DNA from: Streptomyces sp. CB02959
GTDB lineage: Bacteria > Actinomycetota > Actinomycetes > Streptomycetales > Streptomycetaceae
DNA: 64,000 nucleotides
Reading direction: 5' to 3'
Assembly: GCF_002803155.1 (NCBI RefSeq)
Contig: NZ_NNBP01000041.1
Span: 1-64,000 of the forward strand
The notes below the pieces were generated by a model. The model made no database searches and was not told where the DNA came from. It saw only the letters and a program-made list of their open reading frames with translations. Below, piece by piece: positions 1-8,909 of this stretch (the stretch's first letter is position 1; each line of letters opens with the position of its first letter). The position numbers were made by a program, and so were the translations under genes.

Positions 1-273
1 CCTGACCAGCCGAAGTCAGTACTGTTGCTCCGTCCCGGCAGGTACGCCGGATGGCGGTCACGATTTTCGGGACATGAATTCCTGGCGTCAGCTGCCTGGC
101 CCAGCTGTCTGGTGGAATTTTTCAGCGAGCCGAAGGCTTCATCGCAGAGTAACGTCGCGGAGAGTGTTCCGGCAGTAGTCGCGAGATGGTCGGCCTTTTT
201 GTGGCTGGCTGGGCCGTCTCCGCTGGGCCTTGCAATCGTCGAGGTGGGGGATTTCGCGCGCCTGAGGAGCCTC

Positions 274-1449
274 ATGCAGATCTCCCTCGTCTCGTTCACC
301 CGGCTTCCTTCGCTCACCGGGCTGAGGTTTTTTGCGGCGCTAGGTGTGTTCGTATGCCACGCCGCGCTCTTGACAGCCAGAGACGAAGGTGGCTGGCCTC
401 CGCCTGTCCTCTTCCTCTTGGGGGCGGTGGGGGTCTCGCTCTTCTTCGTGCTCAGCGGTTTCGTGCTCACCCTCTCGGCGCAGTCGACAGACACGGCTCG
501 GTCCTTCTGGCGGCGGCGAATAGCGAAGATCTACCCCAACCATCTCGTGGTATGGGTGGCGCTCATATCGCTCTTCCGGTGGGCGGGAATGCCCAGGCAG
601 GATAACGAATTGCCGCATCCTGCGCCTTCGTGGCTGGGTGACCTGGCTAACGCCCTGCTCATCAATAACCTGATCCCGCTGCCGAAGTTCCTCTTCGCCG
701 GCAACCCTGTGACCTGGTCCCTGACATGCGAGTTGGTCTTCTACCTCTTGTTCCCGCTACTGATTCCGATGGTGATGCGGCTCCGTCAGCAGTGGCTCCT
801 CATCGCGGCGATTGGCGCTGTGGCGGCCACCTGGGTGATCCCGCTGATCTCGCTGGGACTGCACGGGCAGCTACTTCCCCATGGCTTCATGAATGGCAGA
901 CTCACTGCGCCTCAGTTTGGACTCGTTTATGGGTTCCCGCTAAGCCGATTGCCTGAATTCATCTTGGGAATGACCCTCGCCCGGATGCACGCGAACGGGT
1001 CCGTAGGTCGAATCGGAGTCATTCCCTCCGTCACCCTGTTGGCGGTCTGCCTGCCGTTGGGCATCGCAGTACTCCCCGCGCCCTTCTACTTCAGTGCGAT
1101 CACGATCATCCCGGTCGCATTGACCGTGCGGGCTGTGGCTTCGGGAGACGCACACGGCGCAAGGTCCCTGCTCCGCACGCCAGGAATGGTGCTGCTGGGT
1201 AACGTCTCCTACGCCTTCTACCTGGTCCACGCAATGATATTGGCCGTCACCCTCTACTACTGCAGTGGGTGGGGAGCGGTGACCTCCGCGTGCGTCGCTT
1301 TCCTTGTGGCCCTGGTGGCGTCCTGGCTGCTGTACACACTTATTGAACGTCCCTGCTTCCAGCGCTTGACCACCGTAAATCACCGACCCAGCAGCCAACC
1401 CAAACAAATTGCACAGTCACCCATCACCGAACCCTCTTCACAGGGTTGA
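274..1449 (+). CDS. Acyltransferase family 3 (OafA/NodX-type) integral membrane protein
   Basis: Family role: O-acylation of a sugar, lipid or antibiotic acceptor at the membrane. The protein is about 391 residues from the ATG at 274. It opens with S-L-T-G-L-R-F-F-A-A and an early V-C-H-A, the conserved N-terminal arginine/histidine region of the acyltransferase-3 fold. Roughly ten hydrophobic segments follow, then the motif N-V-S-Y-A-F-Y-L-V-H near the C-terminus, which is characteristic of the family. The reading frame is open upstream to position 25, but that extension is not family-like, so the internal ATG is preferred. A short inverted repeat (AACCCT/AGGGTT) overlaps the stop codon at 1430-1447 and may be a weak terminator. 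The natural acceptor cannot be told. No biosynthetic partner genes are adjacent. Confidence 0.8.
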   Translation: MQISLVSFTRLPSLTGLRFFAALGVFVCHAALLTARDEGGWPPPVLFLLGAVGVSLFFVLSGFVLTLSAQSTDTARSFWRRRIAKIYPNHLVVWVALISLFRWAGMPRQDNELPHPAPSWLGDLANALLINNLIPLPKFLFAGNPVTWSLTCELVFYLLFPLLIPMVMRLRQQWLLIAAIGAVAATWVIPLISLGLHGQLLPHGFMNGRLTAPQFGLVYGFPLSRLPEFILGMTLARMHANGSVGRIGVIPSVTLLAVCLPLGIAVLPAPFYFSAITIIPVALTVRAVASGDAHGARSLLRTPGMVLLGNVSYAFYLVHAMILAVTLYYCSGWGAVTSACVAFLVALVASWLLYTLIERPCFQRLTTVNHRPSSQPKQIAQSPITEPSSQG

Positions 1450-1620
1450 TCGACGCCGAGGGCACCCGCCACGCCACTGGCGGAACTCCCAAGAAGGGTG
1501 GGCGCGGCATCGGGCAGGCGACTGCAGCCATCACCGCGCCCGCCATCGCCCACCGAGCCCGCCGTCGCCGAGACCTCCCTCGGAGTTGATCTGGTGCGGT
1601 CAGCGGTCAGTGGGGGTCGC

Positions 1621-2082
1621 CTATCCGGCCTGGTGGCTGGTGCCTGATTGGCGCTTCGGCCGGCCGGGCGGCTTCCGTACCTCCGCGCACAGACTGAGGG
1701 CTGCGCCGGCGAGGGCTGTGGTGTCCAGGAGGGGGCCGGTTGCGGGTGGGAGGTATCCGGCGGTGAGGGAGTTGTAGGTGAAGTGGGCTGTGGCGAAGGC
1801 GGCGACGACTGGGGCGGGCAGTGCGCGGGGGAGCCAGCGGGGCAGTGTGGCGGCGTCGCCGGTGAGGCAGATCCAGAGCGCGGCAACGGTGGAGAGGCCG
1901 AAGGCCGCGCGGTAGCCGCCAACGACCACCAGCCCGGCGCGGCGGGGGAACGGGGCGACCTCACGCAGCGAGAGCGCCTTGAGGTGTGCATGCTCTCCGA
2001 GGATGACACGAGCCCGTGCCGCAACACTTTTGCCGCGAAGACCCCAAAGAGGCTTACCCGCAAATGAATTGCTGCCTCGCAA
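1621..2082 (-). CDS. Hypothetical small membrane protein
   Basis: Not recognised. The frame gives 153 residues with two convincing hydrophobic segments (around residues 48-68 and 85-105) followed by a Gly/Pro/Lys-rich tail, so a small membrane protein or the C-terminal part of a larger one is plausible. The N-terminal 35 residues look less protein-like and the true start may lie inside. A perfect 7-bp palindrome with one-base spacer (CGCAACC-A-GGTTGCG, 2078-2092) sits at the 5' end and could be an operator. The opposite strand also has open frames without any family resemblance. Confidence 0.35.
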   Translation of the reverse strand: MRGSNSFAGKPLWGLRGKSVAARARVILGEHAHLKALSLREVAPFPRRAGLVVVGGYRAAFGLSTVAALWICLTGDAATLPRWLPRALPAPVVAAFATAHFTYNSLTAGYLPPATGPLLDTTALAGAALSLCAEVRKPPGRPKRQSGTSHQAG

Positions 2083-2207
2083 CCAGGTTGCGGATGTGTC
2101 TGTGCGGACGGCGGTTGACTCTTCTCACGTCGCCGGGGGCGCGTAAGGCCGGCCACTCCTCGCGCCGGGCGGCGGTGGTTGAACCCCCGCTTTCGAGGAG
2201 TCGCATC

Positions 2208-2376
2208 ATGGGAACCACCCCGACCGCCCTGTCCACGCCATCCGCGGGTACTGGTGGTGACCATCTCCAGGCCGGCATCGCCGCTGCACTGTGCACCAAG
2301 GCCACGCTGCCGGCGTATGACGAAGTCCTCCGGCTGATCGACACCCAGGCTCACTCCCGGCTCACACCTGAGCCCC
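2208..2376 (+). pseudogene. Remnant of a small DUF6415-like protein gene
   Basis: An ATG at 2208 with a good GAGGAG ribosome site opens a frame whose first about 55 residues (including Q-A-G-I-A-A-A-L and L-P-A-Y-D-E-V-L-R-L-I-D) read like the N-terminus of small Streptomyces proteins of the DUF6415 type. These are often found near regulators and natural-product genes. After L-T-P-E the frame becomes low-complexity and arginine-rich and runs into the start of the FUSC gene, so the C-terminal half is missing. Family recognition is from memory. Confidence 0.35.
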
Positions 2377-2535
2377 CGCTCGGCATTGACAGTGACGGGC
2401 GGGCGCGACAGCAGCGAAGACGGTGCGCCGGGGGGTACCACGGTGACCGTGGCCGACGTCACCCGTTCAAAACGGACAAACGATGCCATCATCGATGTCG
2501 TGCAATATTCAACCATTCGACTGAGGTGCGCGCCA

Positions 2536-3654
2536 GTGACGACGACAGGGCCGCCACCTCGCCTCGCCGGCCGGCTCGGCGCCAAACGGGCCGACCATGT
2601 GGTTCACGGCGCCAAAACCCTCATCGCGGCACTGCTCACCTGGGGCATCGTGGGCCCATGGTCCCCCGAGGGTCGGCCCTACATGGCGGTCGCCACCGCT
2701 CTGCTCATGGTCAACGCCTCCACTGTGTACCAATCCGTGACCAAGGCGACACAGAATGTTGTGGCCAGGGTGGCCGGGCTGGTCCTCGCCCTCGCGACGG
2801 CCCGGCTGCTGGGACCGACCGCGGGCGCCGTCGCGGTCATCGCAGTCATCGCGGTCCTGGCAGGACCCCGCCGCACCGCTGACGACCGTCTCCAGATCGC
2901 CTCCACCGCAGTCATCGCACTGGCCGCCACCGCAACCAATCCCATGGGCAGTCTCGTGTCCCCCGCGCTCCAGACACTCACCGGCGCGGCCGTGGGCATC
3001 GCGGTGAACGCCCTCGTCCTGCCACCGCTCTACCTGAACGAGTCCGATTCCGCCGTACGCGATCTCGCCCGGTCCATGGGACTCCTGTTGCAGGACATGG
3101 GTGGCGGCCTCTCTCGGCGGCAGCTCACCCCGAAGGCCCACAACTGGCTGCACCAGGCGCGCAACCTGGACAAACACCTCACTCGCGCAGAGGAACAGGT
3201 GCGACAGGCCGACGAGAGCCTGCGGTGGAACACACGCTGCGTCGCGCGCACGCGACGCAAGGAGACGAACTTCAACGACACATTCATGGCCTTGCGCGGC
3301 ATGTCGATGCAGGTACGCGGAATTGCACGGACCCTGGCCGACAACGCACATGACAACCACGCCGATCACCACCTGGGGCACCAGTTCCTTGATCAGTACG
3401 CCGAAACCCTCCAACTGGCGGGAGCCGCCGTCCAGGCATTCGCCGAACCGGGCCCGGCGAGCGGCTCACCGGACGCATCTCCCCGTGAACGCTTGCGCGG
3501 AGCGATCGACGGCACGCTGGCCTGGCACGACACCATGACCGACATGATCGCCCGGGGCACCCTCGCCGAGCCGGGCGCCTGGCACGTCTACGGCTCACTC
3601 ATGACCGACGCGGAAAGGCTGCTGGCCGACCTCGACCGCGCGGACGCGCACTGA
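2536..3654 (+). CDS. FUSC / aromatic-acid-exporter family membrane protein
   Basis: Proteins of this family (YccS/YhfK/ArAE-like) export aromatic acids or other amphipathic compounds. From the GTG at 2536 the protein has about 372 residues. A hydrophobic domain of about six membrane segments occupies residues 15-165 (G-A-K-T-L-I-A-A-L-L-T-W, then A-V-A-V-I-A-V-I-A-V-L-A and V-G-I-A-V-N-A-L-V-L-P-P). A long cytoplasmic helical domain follows, rich in Arg, Glu and Gln. The frame is open up to 2386, but a GAGGTG ribosome site lies seven bases before 2536 and the family-like sequence starts there. The gene stands alone. The substrate is unknown. Confidence 0.75.
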   Translation: MTTTGPPPRLAGRLGAKRADHVVHGAKTLIAALLTWGIVGPWSPEGRPYMAVATALLMVNASTVYQSVTKATQNVVARVAGLVLALATARLLGPTAGAVAVIAVIAVLAGPRRTADDRLQIASTAVIALAATATNPMGSLVSPALQTLTGAAVGIAVNALVLPPLYLNESDSAVRDLARSMGLLLQDMGGGLSRRQLTPKAHNWLHQARNLDKHLTRAEEQVRQADESLRWNTRCVARTRRKETNFNDTFMALRGMSMQVRGIARTLADNAHDNHADHHLGHQFLDQYAETLQLAGAAVQAFAEPGPASGSPDASPRERLRGAIDGTLAWHDTMTDMIARGTLAEPGAWHVYGSLMTDAERLLADLDRADAH

Positions 3655-4125
3655 CCGAGGTTTTCACCGGTCCGCGCGGCCTTCGACGCGCCGGACTTTC
3701 AGGTCGGATCCGCAAATGCACCTGGTGTCGCCCCGTAGCGGATCAGTCACCCCGCATCCCGCCCCACCGGCACCCTCACGCCCCCTGCCCCACGCAGGGG
3801 CCCAAGGAGTCATGAGCCGAGGGCTACCGGCGCGCCCTGACGGGCAGGAGCTCCTGGGTCGCACCGCGACTTGCCCGACCGGGTGGTGGCGCCGTGAACG
3901 CCATCCGGCCGCTGGCCGTCGCACAGGCCTGCATCGCCCACTGGAGCCGGAGGGAAACAAGGCGTCACCTCCGGCCGCAGCCGTCGTCGATCAGGCATGG
4001 CGGCTCGGAGTAGTGTGCGGTCAACCGACCGCGCGTTTGGTGGCGTTGTGCTGCTGCCCTTGAGCGAGGGGCAGCATCGGCCGGCGCCGGAGACCGGGGC
4101 GGCGCTGCTCGGGTGCGACGGTGTA
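3655..4125. other. Intergenic stretch with no recognisable gene
   Basis: About 470 bases between the exporter gene and the ISAzo13 debris. Short open frames exist on both strands, but none has a ribosome site together with a protein-like composition or any family resemblance I can name. It may be old, degraded coding DNA. Confidence 0.4.
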
Positions 4126-4440
4126 CAAGCCGTTGCCCATGTCGCCGCGGCGAGCGAGTACGGCGGCCGGGCCGGGGCGCAAGCTCGCCGAGGAGCTGAT
4201 CCGTCGGGGTCGCCCGTCTCGGCGGTCGCGGCCGGTCGGTCGGTGAAAGGGGTACGGCTTCAGCCTCAGGCGAGGCCAGGACCCTGGAGGGTCAGCAGCA
4301 CCCGGACCGCAACACCCCGTTCCACTCCATCAACGGGCAGGTCACGTAGCGCCAAGTCGACGGCGAGCCGGTCGTCAGCATCGGCGCGAAGAAGAAGGAG
4401 CCGCTCCGCCAACCACTCGGCCCCGCGCGGCAGTCGACCG
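4126..4440 (+). pseudogene. Degraded ISAzo13-family transposase
   Basis: Pieces of an ISAzo13 (Rhodopirellula-type DDE) transposase appear in order but in three different frames. First comes P-M-S-P-R-R followed by G-R-K-L-A-E-E-L-I-R-R-G-R-P, then V-S-A-V with F/L-x-L-Q-like residues, then Q-H-P-D-R-N-T-P-F-H-S-I-N-G-Q-V-T. A stop codon follows, and then G-E-P-V-V-S-I-G-A-K-K-K-E. In intact members the last block reads E-P-V-I-S-V-D-A-K-K-K-E and holds a catalytic Asp; here that position is Gly. Both ends are missing, so the element is dead. Confidence 0.7.
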
Positions 4441-4610
4441 ATGAAGCCACTGCAAATATTCCGACGCGACGGCTCTTCGGGGCATGGCGCACCTCACCCT
4501 CCAGATGGTTCATAATTCAACCACTTCCGTGTGCTGTCGTCAGTGCTTGACCGAAGGCAAGCCCCCGCGGCCTGTTGCGCAGGTCATGCGGTAAGCAAGG
4601 AGGAAAGATC

Positions 4611-4715
4611 ACGGCATTCAGGATTACGCGACGCGCTGCTGTCGCGGCTGCTTCTGTGACGGTCGCAGCAGCCGGGCTCCTCGCGACGGGTGGTCCCGCC
4701 TCGGCAGCGGCCCCC
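4611..4715 (+). pseudogene. Orphan signal peptide of a lost secreted protein; start codon reads ACG
   Basis: A near-perfect ribosome site (AAGGAGGA, 4598-4605) is followed at 4611 by ACG where an ATG would be expected. The frame then encodes a classical Sec signal peptide: F-R-I-T-R-R-A-A-V, a hydrophobic alanine/valine-rich core, and a G-P-A-S-A-A-A cleavage region. The mature part dissolves within about 15 residues into sequence without resemblance to anything. This looks like the 5' end of a secreted-protein gene whose body was deleted, with a decayed start codon. An annotator could instead start at the upstream TTG (4575). Confidence 0.45.
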
Positions 4716-4764
4716 CCGACCGACGACCGGACAGCCCCGTCTCCTGCCCTCGAACGAACGGGGT

Positions 4765-4830
4765 GCAGGCACGGGCCCGGTGACCATGAGGGTGTCGAAT
4801 CCCATGAGTCCCGAGCGAGCCCGTGCCTGC
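4765..4830. terminator. Inverted repeat downstream of the GH92 gene
   Basis: Twelve-base arms GCAGGCACGGGC (4765-4776) and GCCCGTGCCTGC (4819-4830) are perfectly complementary and separated by 42 bases. The repeat lies 39 bases beyond the minus-strand stop of the GH92 gene, so a terminator or mRNA-stabilising stem is the simplest reading. The long loop makes a mobile-element scar possible. Confidence 0.35.
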
Positions 4831-4868
4831 CTCTCCTTCGCCTCCTGCCTCGTTCGCGCCGGCGCCGG

Positions 4869-7115
4869 TCAGGAGCCCCAGCTCTGCCGGGTGTCGCTCA
4901 TCGTGAAGCGCAGCTTGCCGCCCTTCAGGAGGTCGGTGTGGCTCAGTACGGGCTGGTTGACGCTTCGGCCGTTCAGGGACAGTGACTTGATGTAGGGGTT
5001 CTTCGCCGCCCCCTTGGCGGTGATCACCAATGGGCGTTCAGCGGCCGGTAGTTGAACTTCGGCACGGTCGAAGAACGGACTGCCCACGGCGTACTTCGCC
5101 GATGCGGGGTTGACCGGATAGATGCCCAGCGAGGACAGCACATACCAGGCGGACATCTGCCCGCAGTCCTCGTTGCCGCTGAGGCCGTCCGTGCGGTTCG
5201 CGTAGTTCGCCGCGGCGATCTCGCGCACCTTCGCCTGGGTCTTCCACGGCTGGCCCGCGTCGTCGTACAGGTAGGCGGCGTGGTGGCTCGGCTCATTCGT
5301 GTGGTTGTTGTGTCCGCCGGCGAAGTAGCTGTCCAGCCACGACGCGAACTTCTTCTTGCCGCCCATCAGATCGATCAGGCCCGGCACGTCGTGCAGGACG
5401 TCGAGGGTGTAGACCCACTTGTCGCCCTCGGTCCAGCCCGACTCGTCGCCGGCCCAGGAGCCGTCGAGGTTGCGGGCCTGCATGAAGCCGGTGGCCGGGT
5501 TGTAGAGCTTCTTGTAGTTGGCGCTGCGCCGGAGGAACATTTTTGCGTCGTCGGTCTTGCCGACCGCCTTGGCGACCTGGGCGACCGCCCAGTCCTCGTA
5601 CGCGTAGTCAAGCGTGCGGGACGCGGATTCGGCGGTGTGGTCGGCGGCGACCCAGCCGTTCTGCTTGTACGTGGTCAGGCCCGCCCGCGCTTCGACCGGA
5701 GTGCCCTCCTGGCGGTCGTAGTAGGCGAGTTCGGTGTCCTTGTCCGGCGGGGATGTCGCGTCCTTGTGCACCGCCTCGTACGCGAGCTTGCGGTCGAAGC
5801 CGGTGAAGCCCTTGGCGATGTCCTCGGCGATCACCGAGTCGGCGTTGGTGCCGACCATGATGTTGGTCTCGGTGAGGTTCTTCCACATGGGCAGCCAGCC
5901 GCCCTCCCGGTAGTCGTGGAGCATCGACGTGACCATGCCGTTGATCCGCTCGGGGGCGAAGAGCGTGAGGAAGGCGTTCTCGGCACGGTAGGTGTCCCAC
6001 AGTGAGTAGCCGGTGTAGCTGACGCCGGAGTGGACCTGGTCGTCGTACGCGCTGTAGTAGCGGCCGTGTTCGGAGTTCTCCGACGGGTACTGCAGGGCGT
6101 GGTACATCGACGTATAGAAGATCGCCCGCTGATCGGCGGTCGCGCCTCGCAGGTTGACCCGGTTGAGCTTCTCGTTCCACTGTGCCCGGGTCTTTCCGGC
6201 GATCTGCTCGAAGGGCCGGTCGTCCGGGGCCTCGGCGGCCAGATTGGCGCGTGCCTGCGGCAGCGAGATGAACGATGTCGCGATGCGCACCTGGACGGTC
6301 CGGGTGCCGGAGGGGAAGCGTACGTACGCGGACAGGTCGCCGTCGGTACGGTCGTCCTGGCCCTCATGCAGCGCCGCTCCGGTGGCGGTGCCGTAGCTGT
6401 CGAAGGCGGTGTCGAAGCGGGCGACGAAGTAGCCCTTGAAGTGCGACGCCTTGAACGGGCCGAGGTTGCTGTCCTGGCGGTCGGGGTTGTAGCCGGTGAT
6501 CTCCCTGGCGGCCGGATCGACGTGCACGTTGCCGGTGATGCCCGAACGGGTCGCCTGTAGAACGAAGTTGGTGTCCGTGCCCTCCGGATATGTCGTACGC
6601 AACATGCCCACGCGCGACGTCCCGGTCAACTCCGCCTTCAGCGTCCGGCCCGAACCGGCCTGCAGGAGAACCGAGTAGCGGTCGGGGGCGGCGTGCTCGT
6701 CGGCGTGGCTGAACGGCAGTGCCCGGTCGTCGACCGACGTCTTCACCGACCCGACGCCGGGCATTCCCGTCACGTAGCCGGAGTCGCCCATCCAGATCGC
6801 GGGCTGGTGGGTGCCGATGAAGCCGCTGATCTTTGTGTCGCTGTAGTGGTACGGGGTGTGGCTGACGTAGTTCTGCCGGGTCATCGGCGACCAGCGGGTC
6901 ATGGCGAACGGCGGGGCGGTGCTCGGGATCATCCCGCCGTACTCGGTGTCGCTCTCGCCCGATGTGCCGATGAACGGGTTGACCAGGTCCACATTGGACC
7001 GCCCGGTGTCCGTCCGGTCGGCGACGGCGGACGACGGCGGGGCGAATGCCGCCACCAGCGCCATCGCCACAACAAAGGCCCACGCCAAGGGGATTGGGGG
7101 TCTGCCGTTGCGCAT
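4869..7115 (-). CDS. Secreted glycoside hydrolase family 92 alpha-mannosidase
   Basis: GH92 enzymes are calcium-dependent exo-alpha-mannosidases (often alpha-1,2) that trim mannose from glycans or fungal mannoproteins. The 748-residue protein starts at the ATG at 7115, which follows an AAGGAA ribosome site. It has a signal peptide (R-N-G-R-P-P-I-P-L then a hydrophobic stretch ending near S-S-A-V-A). GH92 hallmarks follow: V-N-P-F-I-G-T-S-G near residue 45, S-G-F-I-G-T-H-Q-P near residue 100, and in the C-terminal half G-N-E-D-C-G-Q-M-S-A-W-Y-V-L-S-S-L-G, whose Glu belongs to the catalytic acid region. Length and ends fit a complete enzyme. A palindrome just upstream suggests LacI- or ROK-type sugar control. 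The open frame extends beyond the start into a pseudogene and should not be used. Confidence 0.9.
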   Translation of the reverse strand: MRNGRPPIPLAWAFVVAMALVAAFAPPSSAVADRTDTGRSNVDLVNPFIGTSGESDTEYGGMIPSTAPPFAMTRWSPMTRQNYVSHTPYHYSDTKISGFIGTHQPAIWMGDSGYVTGMPGVGSVKTSVDDRALPFSHADEHAAPDRYSVLLQAGSGRTLKAELTGTSRVGMLRTTYPEGTDTNFVLQATRSGITGNVHVDPAAREITGYNPDRQDSNLGPFKASHFKGYFVARFDTAFDSYGTATGAALHEGQDDRTDGDLSAYVRFPSGTRTVQVRIATSFISLPQARANLAAEAPDDRPFEQIAGKTRAQWNEKLNRVNLRGATADQRAIFYTSMYHALQYPSENSEHGRYYSAYDDQVHSGVSYTGYSLWDTYRAENAFLTLFAPERINGMVTSMLHDYREGGWLPMWKNLTETNIMVGTNADSVIAEDIAKGFTGFDRKLAYEAVHKDATSPPDKDTELAYYDRQEGTPVEARAGLTTYKQNGWVAADHTAESASRTLDYAYEDWAVAQVAKAVGKTDDAKMFLRRSANYKKLYNPATGFMQARNLDGSWAGDESGWTEGDKWVYTLDVLHDVPGLIDLMGGKKKFASWLDSYFAGGHNNHTNEPSHHAAYLYDDAGQPWKTQAKVREIAAANYANRTDGLSGNEDCGQMSAWYVLSSLGIYPVNPASAKYAVGSPFFDRAEVQLPAAERPLVITAKGAAKNPYIKSLSLNGRSVNQPVLSHTDLLKGGKLRFTMSDTRQSWGS

Positions 7116-7134
7116 GAAGAATTCCTTCACTGGG

Positions 7135-7150
7135 TTGACATCGTTGTCAA
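7135..7150. promoter_or_regulatory. Palindromic operator-like site upstream of GH92
   Basis: The sequence TTGACA-TCGT-TGTCAA is a perfect six-base inverted repeat with a four-base spacer, 19 bases before the GH92 start codon. In actinomycetes, TGACA...TGTCA palindromes are common operators for LacI- and ROK-family sugar repressors. No regulator gene is adjacent, so the trans factor is unknown. Confidence 0.5.
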
Positions 7151-7204
7151 TTGCTCCTACGAGGGTGTGACGCGCCGGGATAGCCGACGATGGGTGTTGC
7201 CTCC

Positions 7205-7516
<312 letters not shown>

Positions 7517-7911
7517 GTCGTGCCGGGGAGTCCGCTCTTGTGGTCCGACGGCTGCGGATGAGTGCATGCCCGCAACGCTGGCCGAACGCGAGGAACTGAA
7601 GAAGCACGAGCCAGCCACTGCCGCACCCGACGCAACCGACAGTGACACCACCGGCTGTAGTACTAGTCTGCTCATCTGCTCACCTGTCACGATAGGCACC
7701 GTTGCAGTACTAGGCGCGGGCGGGCCGCCGTGCGGCTCCCGAACCGGGCCTGAGACGAACGCAGTTCGCCAGATGCCCTCGTCGGGTGAACCATCGCCTT
7801 CAATGCGGAACGCACGACCGGCGCAAGCGCAGTGCGCAGCAGGAGGACACCGATCCTGTATGCCAGCGCCAACAGACCGCTCCCGTAAGGGAGTCACACA
7901 AGGAGGAATTA

Positions 7912-8670
7912 GTGATACGACGCCCTCGTTCCACCGCCGGCCGACTCTGTACGGCGGCGCTGCTGGCCGGCGTGCTCGGCGGCGCGACCGTGCTCGCTTG
8001 GCCCGTCCAGGCCGTCCCCGCCCGCACCACTGTGACCGTGGGACCCAGCCCCAAGGGACTGCTGTGGTCAGCTGACCCGCACGAGGGGGCGAGTGAGTTT
8101 TCGTCCGTCGAGTGCCCTACCAACGACTTCACCACGAAGACCGACACCGAAAAGGGTCTGGTGTGGCAGGCGAAACAGCGGGCGAACGTCGAACGTTGTG
8201 AACCGGTCGGCCCAACGGTGGCTTCGGGCAGCACCTACTACCTGGGCTGGTCGTCCAAGTTCCACATCACCGATTCGACCAGCCGTTACATCTTCCAGCT
8301 CAAGTGCAGTCCGAGCGACGGGACCGCGAACCACCCCGTCGTACTGGAGGTGAACCGCGGCTCCATCCAGCTTCAGAGCTGGACCCACCAGCACACGCGC
8401 ATCGTTTTGTGGAGCACCAAGGCAGTTAACGACCGATGGAACGATTTCGCGTTGCGGATCTCCGAGGACCGGAAAAACGGCTCGATCCAGTTCTGGTTCA
8501 ACGGCGTGCCACAGAAGCTGTCCAACGGGTCGTTCACCTTCACCGGAACGACCTACGACGGCACCCGCGATTACCTCAAATGGGGCCTGTACCACCCGGC
8601 ACCAGAGACCGCGACCCAGTGGCTCACCACCATCAAGATGGGGCACACGCTGGCAGATGTGACGGGCTGA
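7912..8670 (+). CDS. Secreted polysaccharide lyase (heparin-lyase-like fold)
   Basis: A 252-residue secreted protein, starting at the GTG at 7912 behind a strong AAGGAGGA ribosome site. The signal peptide (R-R-P-R-S-T then a hydrophobic core ending near V-Q-A-V-P-A) is followed by a beta-rich domain of about 220 residues. Features such as Y-Y-L-G-W-S-S-K-F, F-Q-L-K, W-N-D-F-A-L-R-I and Y-L-K-W-G-L-Y-H fit the concanavalin-like jelly roll of the PF14099 polysaccharide-lyase family (PL7/PL13/PL20-like). Such enzymes cleave uronic-acid polysaccharides by beta-elimination. Which polymer is used cannot be told. The frame extends upstream to 7786 but without protein character. It is one of several secreted carbohydrate-active enzymes here. 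Confidence 0.75.
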   Translation: MIRRPRSTAGRLCTAALLAGVLGGATVLAWPVQAVPARTTVTVGPSPKGLLWSADPHEGASEFSSVECPTNDFTTKTDTEKGLVWQAKQRANVERCEPVGPTVASGSTYYLGWSSKFHITDSTSRYIFQLKCSPSDGTANHPVVLEVNRGSIQLQSWTHQHTRIVLWSTKAVNDRWNDFALRISEDRKNGSIQFWFNGVPQKLSNGSFTFTGTTYDGTRDYLKWGLYHPAPETATQWLTTIKMGHTLADVTG

Positions 8671-8909
8671 CAGGGCGGTCGTCGGATTCGGTTTCCTCAA
8701 CCGGCTGGCCTCCGCCTTTCAGGGCCTTCGGTGGTGGGGACGAGCGGGTGGGGCATGAGGTTATCCTGCAGTGCGCGGGTGCGCCATCAGGTGGGTGGTG
8801 CTGGATCAAGCGGCACGCACGGGGTCAGCGTCGGAGTGGGTGGGTGTTGTCGGGTTCGTCGCCCGCCCGGTGGCGGCGGGGCGGGTCTCATCGCTTCACC
8901 GCAATTCCG

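Noticed and set aside
1380..2585. Minus-strand frame of 401 codons
   Set aside because: Low-complexity Pro/Ser/Arg sequence overlapping a better frame (1621-2082) and the exporter start. Not protein-like.
3997..4515. 172-residue plus-strand protein
   Set aside because: Only one of three frames that together carry ISAzo13 transposase blocks. It is treated as part of the pseudogene rather than a gene.
5052..6005. Plus-strand frame of 317 codons inside GH92
   Set aside because: Shadow of the GH92 gene in GC-rich DNA, with a Val/Arg/Gly-rich composition typical of antisense frames.
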